From Neobacillus niacini (GTDB taxonomy: Bacteria; Bacillota; Bacilli; Bacillales; Cytobacillaceae), in the NCBI RefSeq assembly GCF_000759675.1, contig NZ_BAWM01000086.1, positions 192,828 to 256,827 of the forward strand: a stretch of 64,000 nucleotides of DNA. Reading direction: 5' to 3'. This document shows, piece by piece, positions 1 to 8,424 of the stretch. Under the pieces are notes generated by a model that did not search any database, had not been told where the DNA came from, and was given only the letters and a program-made list of their open reading frames with translations. Position 1 is the stretch's first letter. Each line of letters starts with the position of its first letter. The position numbers and the translations under genes are program-made.

Positions 1-125
1 GATAATGATATTCTATCACATCTTTTTTTAATAACCAGTTTTGAGTTGAGTTAAATGGAATATTTTTGTATGAATAAAAATAATCGGAGAATACTATGAT
101 TAAATACCAGCGAAGGAGATAGTAA

Positions 126-374
126 ATGTCTATTGAAACAGGAATGAAATATCAAATTTCTCAAAACATCAAGGGGAATTTTAACTCTGCAGAGTCGTTA
201 ACGGTGACCACTAACAATGGGATTACGGTCCAATTTATTCTAGAAGATGGGAAAGGGCATGGGTCAATGCCACTGGATCATTTAAACTATTTATTAAAGA
301 GATCCAACCTTACTCCGATTACATCAAATAAAAGAGTGATATTAAATACAGATAATGAAGAAAAGATAGGATAA
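126..374 (+). CDS. Small hypothetical protein, 82 aa
   Basis: An ORF of 82 codons starts 7 bases after a good Shine-Dalgarno sequence (AAGGAGAT) and ends just before a hairpin terminator, so it is very likely a real gene. The protein is soluble and polar, with no signal peptide, membrane segment or cysteine. The first half looks beta-rich (LTVTTNNGITVQFILEDG) and the second half is basic. I do not recognise a family. It is convergent with the TetR-family gene, so the two probably share the terminator. No function is proposed. Confidence 0.7.
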   Translation: MSIETGMKYQISQNIKGNFNSAESLTVTTNNGITVQFILEDGKGHGSMPLDHLNYLLKRSNLTPITSNKRVILNTDNEEKIG

Positions 375-380
375 AATAAT

Positions 381-410
381 GCCCCCATGTTTGGCATGGA
401 GGGCTTTATT
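381..410. terminator. Hairpin terminator between convergent genes
   Basis: The arms GCCCCCATG and CATGGAGGGC pair over about 9 bp with one bulged A, followed by a T-rich run. It lies between the 82-aa ORF and the end of the convergent TetR gene. Confidence 0.6.
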
Positions 411-424
411 CTGGTTGGAAAATC

Positions 425-1018
425 TCATTCTTTAACTACCATTTTTAATAAATAATCTGCATATACCTCGGCAATTTCTTCGGCGGTTTGAGGACCACTT
501 TGGTCATACCATTCTTGAATCCAGTTCAGAGCTCCTAAAATAATTAAACGGACCATCTTGATGTCCAAACGATCAAAAACCTGTTTATCAATACCCTCAT
601 TTATGATTCTATCAAAATAATGTGAGTAACTTTTTCTTAGCTCGAGGACCTCTTGAAGCTGTTCCTTGGAAAAATTGTGATTGGGCTTCGCTAGGGCCAT
701 AAACATTGCTTTCTCACTTGTAGCAAGTAGAATATGTTCTTTAATCGCTCTTTTAAGCTTTTCGATTGGATTACAATCACTATCGACAACTTTCTCAATT
801 CCATCAAGACAGATCTCCATAATCATTAAATGGCATTGATACAAAAGGTCATCCTTATTTTTAAAATAATAATACATTGACCCTTTTGTCATAAGAAGTT
901 TGGCAGAAATTTCTTCCATCGTCGTCCCTTGGTACCCTTTTTCAACAAGAACGGCCGCTGCAGAACGCAGGATCTCCTGCTTTTTTTTCGCCATCTTTTG
1001 TGCTCTAAAAGAAGACAT
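425..1018 (-). CDS. TetR/AcrR-family transcriptional regulator
   Basis: A one-component repressor of about 197 aa. Residues 10-55 form a typical TetR helix-turn-helix (ILRSAAAVLVEKGYQGTTM, then GSMYYYFKNKDDLL); the rest is an all-helical ligand domain with a Trp-rich tail. I chose the ATG at 1018 because GGAGGTG lies 8 bases upstream; an in-frame ATG at 1048 would add 10 residues and lacks a site. The gene is divergent from a CaiB remnant, an SDR dehydrogenase and a thiolase. TetR proteins beside beta-oxidation genes often respond to acyl-CoA, as FadR does in Bacillus. Control of the neighbouring catabolic genes is therefore plausible, but it is inference. Confidence 0.85.
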   Translation of the reverse strand: MSSFRAQKMAKKKQEILRSAAAVLVEKGYQGTTMEEISAKLLMTKGSMYYYFKNKDDLLYQCHLMIMEICLDGIEKVVDSDCNPIEKLKRAIKEHILLATSEKAMFMALAKPNHNFSKEQLQEVLELRKSYSHYFDRIINEGIDKQVFDRLDIKMVRLIILGALNWIQEWYDQSGPQTAEEIAEVYADYLLKMVVKE

Positions 1019-1248
1019 GACCTTAACACCTCCTAACTCTTCAAACATGTAATCTATATATGTATTTTTGAACTATTAGTTATTTTTTTATCCTTTGTTT
1101 AAATATAGGACAGCTATTCAGAAAAATCAACGAATTTTAAACATAGGTTCAAAAAATAAATCAATTGTAAAATTTTAAGAAAATTGTTATTATTTAAAAT
1201 AGAGATGTAAACGGTGTTAAAAAGGTATTTTAAGAACAGCAGCGCTTA

Positions 1249-1539
1249 ATGAAGAAGGATCTTCAAGCAACGATACAAGATAAAACATTAACAGATTGGC
1301 TTAAACTTTTCGAATGTATTGATGCCTGTGTCTCCCCAGTCTTAACTCCAGAAGAACTAGCAGCTCATCCACAAATTAAACACCGTGAAATGATTGAAGA
1401 CATCACACATCCTGAAGTTGGAGTAATCAAACAAATAGGAAATCCTATTAAACTATCAAATTCAACTGTTATCACAAGAAGGCATGCACCCGGTCTTGGA
1501 GAACATACAAAGGAAATTTTAAATGAACTAGGTTTTTAA
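1249..1539 (+). pseudogene. C-terminal remnant of a CaiB/BaiF-type CoA-transferase
   Basis: The 96 residues resemble only the extreme C-terminus of family III CoA-transferases/alpha-methylacyl-CoA racemases: the stretch VSPVLTPEELAAHPQIKHRE and the end RHAPGLGEHTKEIL are characteristic. Full-length members have roughly 360-400 residues, so the CoA-binding N-terminal three quarters are missing. An in-frame TAA lies only six codons upstream and there is no Shine-Dalgarno sequence. It sits 21 bases before an intact SDR gene, so it probably marks a deletion at the head of an acyl-CoA catabolic operon. Calling it non-functional is inference. Confidence 0.8.
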
Positions 1540-1560
1540 ACGGAGAAAGGGGAAGCGAAT

Positions 1561-2328
1561 ATGAGAATACAAGATTCCATTGCTTTGGTAACCGGCGGTG
1601 CTTCGGGGCTAGGAGAAGCAACAGTCCGAAATATTGTGAAAAATGGAGGGAAAGCGGCCATTCTTGACCTCTCTGAAGAAAAAGGCACCTTGTTAGCAGA
1701 AGAATTAGGGGAGAATGCTGTTTTTTTCAAAACGAATGTTACAAGTGAGGAAGATGTACAACATGCCATCGATTCAGCCATTGCTCAATTTGGCAGCATC
1801 AATACGGTTGTGAATTGTGCAGGTATTGCAGTTGCTGAAAAAACAGTAGGCAGAAATCAGGCACATTGTTTTGATAATTTTAAAAAAGTAATTGAAATCA
1901 ATTTAATTGGTACGTTTAACGTTATTCGCCTTGCTGCAGCACATATGGTGAAAAATCAGCCAAATCAAGAGGGTGAAAGAGGAGTTATCATTAATACCGC
2001 CTCTGTTGCAGCATTTGATGGTCAAATCGGTCAGGCCGCCTACAGTGCCTCTAAAGGCGGTGTCGTAGGTATGACATTGCCAATTGCACGAGACTTAGCG
2101 AAATCTGGAATTAGGGTGATGACCATTGCCCCTGGATTAATCGAAACACCACTTTTTGCGTCATTGTCTGAGGAGGCTAAAGCCGCGTTGGAAACGCAGG
2201 TTCCATTCCCATCAAGACTTGGACGACCCTCTGAATATGCACAATTAACCCAGTCTATTATCGAAAATGTCATGCTTAATGGAGAAACCATCCGCTTAGA
2301 TGGCGCCATTCGTATGGCTCCAAGATAA
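1561..2328 (+). CDS. SDR-family 3-hydroxyacyl-CoA dehydrogenase-like protein
   Basis: A classical short-chain dehydrogenase of 255 aa. It has the NAD-binding motif TGGASGLG near residue 12, the acidic residue after beta-2 that favours NAD (ILDLSE), NCAG near 82, the catalytic Ser in INTASVAAF, and YSASK near 161. The long insertion after the NCAG strand and the C-terminal pattern IRVMTIAPGLIETPLF resemble the type-2 3-hydroxyacyl-CoA dehydrogenase (HSD17B10) group. GGAGAAAGGGG precedes the ATG. It lies between the CaiB remnant and a thiolase, which fits the last two steps of a beta-oxidation-like pathway. The exact acyl substrate cannot be read from sequence. Confidence 0.85.
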   Translation: MRIQDSIALVTGGASGLGEATVRNIVKNGGKAAILDLSEEKGTLLAEELGENAVFFKTNVTSEEDVQHAIDSAIAQFGSINTVVNCAGIAVAEKTVGRNQAHCFDNFKKVIEINLIGTFNVIRLAAAHMVKNQPNQEGERGVIINTASVAAFDGQIGQAAYSASKGGVVGMTLPIARDLAKSGIRVMTIAPGLIETPLFASLSEEAKAALETQVPFPSRLGRPSEYAQLTQSIIENVMLNGETIRLDGAIRMAPR

Positions 2329-2374
2329 ATCGAAAAATTTAGAAAAAATTTAATACAAATTGGAGGAAGATAAA

Positions 2375-3529
2375 ATGCGTGAAGTTGTTATTGTAGAGGG
2401 TGTTCGTACACCGGTTGGAAAAAGAAAAGGGCTATTTAGTACAGTCCGTCCAGATGAATTGGCAGCAAAAGTATTAAAAGAATTAGTAAATCGTGCTGGT
2501 ATTTCTCCAGGAATCGTACAGGATGTAATCTTAGGCTGTGTTTCACAGGTGGAAGAGCAAGGTCTGAATATTGCACGTACGGCAGCCTTAATGGCAGACT
2601 TTCCGATTCATGTACCAGGAACTACATTAGATCGTCAATGCGGATCTGGTCAGCAAGCGATACACTTTGCTTCCCAAGCCATTCTCAGTGGAGATATGGA
2701 TATTGTCATCGCAGGCGGGGTAGAAAGTATGACACGTGTTCCACTAGGAGCTTCACGTCAGCAGTCAGGTTGGAGTGAAATTCTTACTTCTAAATATGAA
2801 ATGATTCACCAAGGCTTATCTGCGGAAAGAATTGCTGACAAATGGGGCTTTACGCGCACTCAATTAGATGAATTTTCAATTGAAAGCCACAATCGTGCTC
2901 TAAAAGCACAAGAAGAAGGTAGATTTGAAAGAGAAATCATGCCGTTAGAGGTAATATTGGAGGATGGAAATACGGTTGTTGTAAAACAGGATGAAGGTCC
3001 TCGTAAAGGGTCTACCATTGAAAAGTTAGCTACCCTAAAAACAGTCTTTAAGCAGGATGGAAAAATCCATGCAGGAAATGCTAGTCAAATGAGTGACGGT
3101 GCTGCAGCAGTACTATTAATGTCACGCGAAAAAGCGGAGGAATTAGGGCTTAAACCACGATTCCGCATTGTTGCCCGTTCCGTAGTGGGATCTGATCCAA
3201 CATTAATGCTGACTGGTCCGATCGAAGCTACGAGACAGGTTCTTGCCAAAGCGGGGCTGACAATTGAAGATATGGACACCTACGAAGTAAACGAAGCGTT
3301 CGCACCAGTACCAATGTGCTGGTTAGAAGAAATAAAAGCTGAAACGAAGAAATTGAATCCAAATGGAGGAGCCATTGCTCTTGGTCACCCTCTTGGAGCA
3401 ACAGGTGCAAAATTGATGATCTCGATGATGCATGAATTAGAAAGAACAGGCGGACGTTATGGATTGCAGGCTATCTGTGAAGGCGGCGGAATGGCGAACG
3501 GAACGATTATTGAAAGAATAGGTGAATAA
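2375..3529 (+). CDS. Thiolase (acetyl-CoA C-acyltransferase)
   Basis: A 384-aa thiolase that cleaves or forms 3-ketoacyl-CoA. It shows the acyl-accepting Cys in DRQCGSGQQAI (about residue 85), the NEAFAPV motif, GGAIALGHPLGATGA with the catalytic His, and the C-terminal CEGGGMANGTI with the second Cys. The usual spelling there is CxGGGMG, so the Ala-Asn is a small deviation. The ATG at 2375 has GGAGGA 7 bases upstream; a TTG five codons earlier would overlap that site. It follows the dehydrogenase by 46 bases and a strong terminator follows it. A degradative beta-oxidation role is favoured by context. Confidence 0.93.
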   Translation: MREVVIVEGVRTPVGKRKGLFSTVRPDELAAKVLKELVNRAGISPGIVQDVILGCVSQVEEQGLNIARTAALMADFPIHVPGTTLDRQCGSGQQAIHFASQAILSGDMDIVIAGGVESMTRVPLGASRQQSGWSEILTSKYEMIHQGLSAERIADKWGFTRTQLDEFSIESHNRALKAQEEGRFEREIMPLEVILEDGNTVVVKQDEGPRKGSTIEKLATLKTVFKQDGKIHAGNASQMSDGAAAVLLMSREKAEELGLKPRFRIVARSVVGSDPTLMLTGPIEATRQVLAKAGLTIEDMDTYEVNEAFAPVPMCWLEEIKAETKKLNPNGGAIALGHPLGATGAKLMISMMHELERTGGRYGLQAICEGGGMANGTIIERIGE

Positions 3530-3542
3530 GTAGGAGTATATG

Positions 3543-3587
3543 GAAATAAGCAGCAAAAAGAAACATTTTGTTGCTTATTTCTTTTTA
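3543..3587 (+). terminator. Rho-independent terminator after the thiolase
   Basis: A stem of about 16 bp (GAAATAAGCAGCAAAA with TTTTGTTGCTTATTTC, one G-U pair) is followed by TTTTTAT. It closes the SDR-thiolase operon. Confidence 0.85.
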
Positions 3588-3623
3588 TAGATAGATGAAA
3601 TGTAAGAGAGAGGAGAGGGTTTT

Positions 3624-4562
3624 TTGTTCAATGAAATAGGTGTAACACAAGTAACCATACCGCTGCCTTTTCGACTAAATCATGTGAATTGCTTTTTAGC
3701 AGAAGGGGTAAAAGGATGGACCATAATCGATGCAGGACTAAATAATGAAATATCCAGGGATATTTGGAGCCCCATCATAGTAAAACATGATATTACCGAC
3801 ATCATTCTAACACATTACCATCCCGACCATTTCGGCTATGCCGGCGCCCTCCAGCAGCTTACAAATGCAGAGGTGTGGATGTCCGAAATCGACGCAGAGG
3901 CTGGATTAACCTATTGGGAACCAGATTCTATAAATGTTGTAAATGATAACTATGACAGGTGCGGGCTTCCTGATAATTTTTCTCAGGTGTTAACGACTGA
4001 CGAAAAAAGCTTTAACCCGCAAGTAAAGCCTTACCCAATCATTCAACACTATCTTGAAGAAGGAATGAAAATTATATTTGGCAAATATGAATATGAGGTT
4101 ATTTTTACACCGGGGCATTCTGATGGGTTAATCACTTTATTTAATAAAGAAAATAGTATCTTATTTTCAACCGATCATATTTTACCAAGAATTTCCCCCA
4201 ACATATCATACTGGTTCCGTGGTAATCGAAATCCATTACAATCCTTTATGACTTCTTTGGAAAAAATTAAAGTATTGGATGTTGACTATGTCATCCCTTC
4301 GCATGGTAAGCCGTTTAGGAATGCCAATCAAAGAATAGAAGAATTATTGGAACACCATCTTGAACGATTAGAGAAGACATATGATTCCATTAAACAGCCG
4401 GCAACCATCTATGAAGTCAACCAGCAGTTGTTTCGAAATTTGAATATCCATGAAACCCGCTTTGCCGTAGGAGAAACACTTGCCCATTTGGAGTATTTAT
4501 ATTTAAACAAAAAATGTAAAAAATACCTTCAGGAAAGCACATGGTATTACGAGGGTATATAG
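3624..4562 (+). CDS. MBL-fold metallohydrolase
   Basis: A 312-aa metallo-beta-lactamase-fold hydrolase. The metal motif HxHxDH is present as THYHPDHFGYAG near residue 73, followed by a conserved His in FTPGHSDGLI, the Asp in LFSTDHIL, and a last His in VIPSHGKPF. The C-terminal helical segment after residue 230 resembles the winged-helix-like tail of the glyoxalase II/lactonase-type branch. It starts with TTG after GAGGAGAGGG; no in-frame ATG is nearby. It is monocistronic and followed by a long hairpin repeat array. The substrate is unknown; a thioester or lactone is possible. Confidence 0.88.
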   Translation: MFNEIGVTQVTIPLPFRLNHVNCFLAEGVKGWTIIDAGLNNEISRDIWSPIIVKHDITDIILTHYHPDHFGYAGALQQLTNAEVWMSEIDAEAGLTYWEPDSINVVNDNYDRCGLPDNFSQVLTTDEKSFNPQVKPYPIIQHYLEEGMKIIFGKYEYEVIFTPGHSDGLITLFNKENSILFSTDHILPRISPNISYWFRGNRNPLQSFMTSLEKIKVLDVDYVIPSHGKPFRNANQRIEELLEHHLERLEKTYDSIKQPATIYEVNQQLFRNLNIHETRFAVGETLAHLEYLYLNKKCKKYLQESTWYYEGI

Positions 4563-4582
4563 AGAAGGGAATTATGTAACGG

Positions 4583-5436
4583 AATAAGATTCCGGTCACT
4601 CATAGCCTTCATGAGTGCCCGGTTGTCCAATTCTAACAAGATTTCGGACACTAACAGCCTTCATGAGTGACCGGTTTTCCAATTCTAACAAGATTCCGGT
4701 CACTAACAGCCTTCATGAGTGCCCGGTTTTCCAATTCTAACAAGATTCCGGTCACTCATAGCCTTCATGAGTGCCCGGTTTTCCAATTCTAACAAGATTC
4801 CGGTCACTCATAGCCTTCATGAGTGCCCGGTTTTCCAATTCTAACAGGATTTCGGTCACTCATAGCCTTCATGAGTGCCCGGTTTTCCAATTCTAACAAG
4901 ATTCCGGTCACTAACAGCCTTCATGAGTGCCCGGTTGTCCAATTCTAACAAGATTTCGGACACTCATAGCCTTCATGAGTGCCCGGTTTTCCAATTCTAA
5001 CAAGATTCCGGTCACTAACAGCCTTCATGAGTGCCCGGTTTTCCAATTCTAACAAGATTCCGGTCACTCATAGCCTTCATGAGTGCCCGGTTTTCCAATT
5101 CTAACAAGATTCCGGTCACTCATAGCCTTCATGAGTGCCCGGTTTTCTAATTCTAACAAGATTCCGGTCACTAATAGCCTTCATGAGTGACCAGTTTTCC
5201 AATTCTAATAGGATTTCGGTCACTAACAGCCTTCATGAGTGCCCGGTTTTCTAATTCTAACAAGATTCCGGTCACTCATAGCCTTCATGAGTGACCGGTT
5301 TTCCAATTCTAACAAGATTCCGGTCACTCATAGCCTTCATGAGTGACCGGTTGTCCAATTCTAACAAGATTTCGGACACTCATAGCCTTCATGAGTGCCC
5401 GGTTTTCTAATTCTAACAAGATTACGGACACTAATA
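4583..5436. repeat. Tandem array of sixteen 52-bp hairpin repeats
   Basis: The motif AGCCTTCATGAGTG recurs at 4604, 4656, 4708 and then every 52 bases to 5384, giving 16 copies plus a degraded 17th. Each unit carries an interrupted palindrome (CCGGTCACTCAT-AGCCTTC-ATGAGTGACCGG in the best copies) separated by TTTTCCAATTCTAACAAGATT. Copies vary at few positions: CTCAT versus CTAAC or CTAAT in the left arm, GTGACC versus GTGCCC in the right, and TTTT versus TTGT in the linker. Because 52 is not a multiple of three, no long reading frame runs through. It fills the gap between the MBL hydrolase and the XRE-cupin gene. Confidence 0.97.
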
Positions 5437-5485
5437 GTGAAAGGTTGGTTATTGGTAGTATATGAATAAAGTTAATGTGCCTTAC

Positions 5486-6034
5486 TTAAAATAGGCCATT
5501 AAGCTCACTATCGGAATAAACCGCAATCAATACAACCGCTTTGCAATCCCCAATATTTTTAACGGTATGAGGAACACTTGCATTCCAGCTGAAGGAGTCA
5601 CCTTCTTCTAAGATAACAGAATCTTCTCCTTGCTCAGCAAGGACTTTCCCCTCTAGCACCAAATGACATTCTTCCCCTTCATGGGCATGTGCGTCTCCAA
5701 TCGAGGCACCCGGCGGAAACTCCACACTTCTTAAACTTAATCCACCCATTGAAGAAATATGTTCAATTTCCAACTGATTAAACGAAGTGGTTGTTCTGGC
5801 ATCTTTTCTGACCACGCGTAAATGTTGTTTTTTTTCTAATAATAAGTAAGGTAAAGGAACCTCTAAATAGCTGGCAATGGTTTGCAGCGTACTTATGGAA
5901 GGTGAGGTGTTATTGTTTTCTACATTGCTTATAAATCCTTTTGAAAGGCCTGTCCCTTCACACATTTGAGCGATTGTGATTTTTTTTCGATTTCTAATTG
6001 CACGAATTTTTGCGCCGATATCCAGTTTGATCAC
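5486..6034 (-). CDS. XRE-family regulator with C-terminal cupin domain
   Basis: A 182-aa regulator with two domains. Residues 6-62 are a lambda-repressor-like helix-turn-helix (IAQMCEGTGLSKGFISNVEN), and residues 105-175 are a cupin with metal-type histidines (DAHAHEGEECHLVLEGK, then SVPHTVKN). Such proteins sense small molecules and repress nearby catabolic genes. The apparent start is GTG at 6034, where AAAGG directly abuts it; a CTG at 6025 would be better spaced, so the start is uncertain. It is divergent from the esterase-DoxX-dioxygenase operon, and two dyads in the shared region (6048-6074, 6130-6179) are likely operators. Confidence 0.88.
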   Translation of the reverse strand: MIKLDIGAKIRAIRNRKKITIAQMCEGTGLSKGFISNVENNNTSPSISTLQTIASYLEVPLPYLLLEKKQHLRVVRKDARTTTSFNQLEIEHISSMGGLSLRSVEFPPGASIGDAHAHEGEECHLVLEGKVLAEQGEDSVILEEGDSFSWNASVPHTVKNIGDCKAVVLIAVYSDSELNGLF

Positions 6035-6047
6035 CCTTTATGGTTTC

Positions 6048-6074
6048 CTAATATAGAACATATTTATATATTAG
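6048..6074. promoter_or_regulatory. Candidate operator dyad near the XRE-cupin start
   Basis: CTAATATA at 6048 and TATATTAG at 6067 form a perfect 8-bp inverted repeat just upstream of the regulator. The TAATAT core recurs in the second dyad at 6130-6179, which suggests one protein reads both. Autoregulation is inference. Confidence 0.5.
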
Positions 6075-6129
6075 CAAAAATACCATTGACAATCCACAAG
6101 ATTCGCTGTTATCCTATAAGCAACAAATG

Positions 6130-6179
6130 TTCATATTAAAAAACATATTATTTTTTGTGGATATGTTTCCTAATATGAA
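6130..6179. promoter_or_regulatory. Candidate composite operator before the esterase operon
   Basis: This is a fully symmetric pattern. TTCATATTA, 4 bases, ACATAT, 12 bases, ATATGT, 4 bases, TAATATGAA forms a two-block dyad of 50 bp. It lies 40 bases before the first gene of the dioxygenase operon and shares the AATAT core with the dyad at 6048. It probably binds the XRE-cupin regulator. Confidence 0.6.
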
Positions 6180-6219
6180 TCTTTATTTATTATAAAAATA
6201 TAAAAAGGAGGGAAATTAG

Positions 6220-6864
6220 ATGAATGCACCGATGATTTATGAACTTCGCCGTCCAAAGGATTTCGATCCTGATAAAAAATACCCAGCATTATTTATTATG
6301 CATGGAATTGGCAGTAATGAACAAAACATGCTGTCTTTGGTGAACGGGTTAGAAGAACAGTTTTATATTTTCAGTATTCGCGGTCATCTTACACAGCCGC
6401 CAGGTTATGCTTATTTCACCATTCAAGGGTATGGCAAACCTCATCGGGAAGTATTCGATGAAGGTGTAAGTAAGCTGACAAGCTTTATTGACTATGCTTG
6501 CGAACAGTATCCGCTAGATACATCACTTTTATACTTATTAGGATTTAGCCAAGGTGCGATTTTAGCGATGACGCTTGGATTGACATTAGGGAATAAAATA
6601 AAAGGCATTGTTGCTTTAAGTGGTTATATTCCTGCTTTCGTAAAAGAAGAGTATGCAATCAAGCCTGTGGATGAGGTATCAGTATTTATTTCTCATGGAG
6701 AAATGGATCAAGTTCTTCCATTTGAATGGGGAGTCACCAATAACGAATATTTTCGTCAATTAGGTGCAAAAGTTACTTTTAACATTTACACAGAAGGGCA
6801 TAGTGTTTCTTTGAAAAACCTTCAAGATTTTACAAACTGGTTATTACAAGATATAGAAAACTAA
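6220..6864 (+). CDS. Alpha/beta-hydrolase (phospholipase/carboxylesterase type)
   Basis: A 214-aa serine hydrolase of the carboxylesterase group to which B. subtilis MhqD belongs. It has the oxyanion-region motif FIMHGIGSNEQNML near residue 25, the nucleophile elbow GFSQGA near 108, an Asp in SHGEMDQVLP and the catalytic His in YTEGHSVS. AAGGAGGG precedes the ATG. It heads a three-gene operon with DoxX and a ring-cleavage dioxygenase, a grouping known from quinone/catechol detoxification loci of Bacillus. I infer a similar protective role; the natural ester is unknown. Confidence 0.85.
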   Translation: MNAPMIYELRRPKDFDPDKKYPALFIMHGIGSNEQNMLSLVNGLEEQFYIFSIRGHLTQPPGYAYFTIQGYGKPHREVFDEGVSKLTSFIDYACEQYPLDTSLLYLLGFSQGAILAMTLGLTLGNKIKGIVALSGYIPAFVKEEYAIKPVDEVSVFISHGEMDQVLPFEWGVTNNEYFRQLGAKVTFNIYTEGHSVSLKNLQDFTNWLLQDIEN

Positions 6865-6890
6865 TTTATTTAAGGAGAGGTAGAAATATA

Positions 6891-7310
6891 ATGAAAAAAT
6901 TCGAAGCAAGTACATTAATTTTACGTTTAGTATTAGGGGTTACGTTTTTTGTGCATGGATTAGTGAAATTCCAAGGCGGGATTGAAAATATCGTTGGCTG
7001 GTTTGATTCAATCGGTTTACCAGGTGTTCTTGCCTATGGAGTTGCCCTGTTAGAACTGGTTGGGGGAATTGCTTTAATGGTTGGTTTAGGAAGTCGAATT
7101 GTATCAGCATTATTGGTTTTATTAATGCTTGGAGCGATTGTCAAAGGGAAATTAGCAGTCGGCTTTTTAGGTAATGGTCAAGGTGCTGGTTGGGAATTAG
7201 ATTTAGCACTACTAGTTATGGCATTATTTATTGCGATTAATGACAGTAAAATGTTTGCTTTAGACAAAGTTCTTTTCAACGGTCAAAAAAACGAGACACA
7301 ATCACTTTAA
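6891..7310 (+). CDS. DoxX-family membrane protein
   Basis: A 139-aa protein with four predicted membrane helices; the first carries the family motif LRLVLGVTFFVHGLVKF. DoxX proteins (such as MhqP/YdfP in B. subtilis) are small integral membrane proteins linked to thiol and quinone stress, but their biochemical activity is not settled. A strong AAGGAGAGG lies about 11 bases before the ATG. It is the second gene of the operon, 26 bases after the esterase and 19 bases before the dioxygenase. Confidence 0.88.
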   Translation: MKKFEASTLILRLVLGVTFFVHGLVKFQGGIENIVGWFDSIGLPGVLAYGVALLELVGGIALMVGLGSRIVSALLVLLMLGAIVKGKLAVGFLGNGQGAGWELDLALLVMALFIAINDSKMFALDKVLFNGQKNETQSL

Positions 7311-7329
7311 TTCAGGAGAGTGAAGTACA

Positions 7330-8112
7330 ATGATGCCATCACTTTTTATCGCTCATGGTGCACCATTGCTTGCCATTGAAAACAATGAGTATACTCAATT
7401 TTTAAATCAACTGGGCAAGTTTTTACCACGCCCAAAGGCAATTGTTCTATTTTCCGCCCATTGGGAATCTAAAGCACAAAAAGTAAGCGAAGTAGATCAA
7501 TATGACACCATATATGATTTCGGTGGATTTGACCCAGAGCTATATACCATTAAATATCCAGCTCAAGGATCACAGGAAATCTCTAAAGAAATCATCGATT
7601 TGTTTGAAGAAAATGGTATATCCTTTGATGTAGAAACGAAACGCGGCTTGGATCATGGCGCATGGGTTGTCATTCGTTTACTTTACCCAAATGCAGATGT
7701 TCCTGTCATAGCGATGTCTGTTAATCCTACTCTTACTCCAGAAGAACAATACAAAATTGGAAAATCTCTTGCAGCCTTGCGTGCTAACGATGTATTAATC
7801 ATCGGCAGCGGGGGAACGGTTCACAACTTAAGAGCTGTGAGTTGGGGAGACGATGGTGAAGTACATCAATGGGCACTCGAGTTTGATGATTGGTTAGCTC
7901 ATCATCTTCATACATGGGATACAGATTCATTGTTTAAGTACGATTCACTTGCTCCAAATGCAGAATTTGCCGTACCGAAGTATGGAAATGAGCACTTTGT
8001 TCCTATTTTTTACGCGATGGGAACAGCAGATGATAATCGAAAAGCGAAGTTAATACACCGCAGCTACAGGTACGGTAACTTAAGTCATAGCGTATGGCAA
8101 TTTGGAGAATAA
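7330..8112 (+). CDS. Class III extradiol ring-cleavage dioxygenase (DODA type)
   Basis: A 260-aa LigB-fold dioxygenase of the 4,5-DOPA-extradiol group. Metal and active-site residues sit in FIAHGAPLLA (His near 9), LFSAHWESK (His near 45), GLDHGAWVVI (His near 117) and GSGGTVHNL (His near 166). Such enzymes open catechol rings with non-haem Fe(II). CAGGAG precedes the ATG; two ATGs are adjacent and I used the first. It is the last gene of the operon, and with the esterase and DoxX it suggests catechol or quinone detoxification under the divergent XRE-cupin regulator. Confidence 0.9.
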   Translation: MMPSLFIAHGAPLLAIENNEYTQFLNQLGKFLPRPKAIVLFSAHWESKAQKVSEVDQYDTIYDFGGFDPELYTIKYPAQGSQEISKEIIDLFEENGISFDVETKRGLDHGAWVVIRLLYPNADVPVIAMSVNPTLTPEEQYKIGKSLAALRANDVLIIGSGGTVHNLRAVSWGDDGEVHQWALEFDDWLAHHLHTWDTDSLFKYDSLAPNAEFAVPKYGNEHFVPIFYAMGTADDNRKAKLIHRSYRYGNLSHSVWQFGE

Positions 8113-8139
8113 CATAACGTCCCAATTGGTGATTTATGA

Positions 8140-8265
8140 GGATATCTACACGTTTTTCGGATATATCTACAAAATTTTGGTCGATAACTACACATTTTAT
8201 AAGGATATCTACACAAAATCATGAAGTATCTTCACGCTTTTTAAATATATCTACAAACTATCCAT
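8140..8265. repeat. Degenerate ~22-bp tandem repeat (GATATCTACA type)
   Basis: About six imperfect copies of a unit like GGATATCTACACATTTTT (variants GATATATCTACAAAATTTT and GATAACTACACATTTTA) lie head to tail downstream of the dioxygenase. They do not encode a continuous frame. Similar short, degenerate intergenic tandem repeats occur in this window near 50545 and 61247. Confidence 0.75.
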
Positions 8266-8270
8266 CAATA

Positions 8271-8316
8271 GGTATCCTACCCAATTAAAATCTACGGTAG
8301 GATGCCTTTTTATTTT
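8271..8316 (+). terminator. Terminator after the dioxygenase operon
   Basis: GGTATCCTACC pairs with GGTAGGATGCC (11 bp with one G-U) and is followed by TTTTTATTTTT. Confidence 0.85.
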
Positions 8317-8424
8317 TAAAAAAGGGAAGAATAATTCTAATTAATTGAAATATATGTGTGATTTTTGATATAATAATTCGGTTATTAATATAAAGTGTGT
8401 ATAATAGTTAATAAGGTGGTAAAT

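Noticed and set aside
4583..5436. Possible CRISPR array
   Set aside because: The whole 52-base unit repeats, including the part between hairpins; there are no unique spacers and no cas genes nearby.
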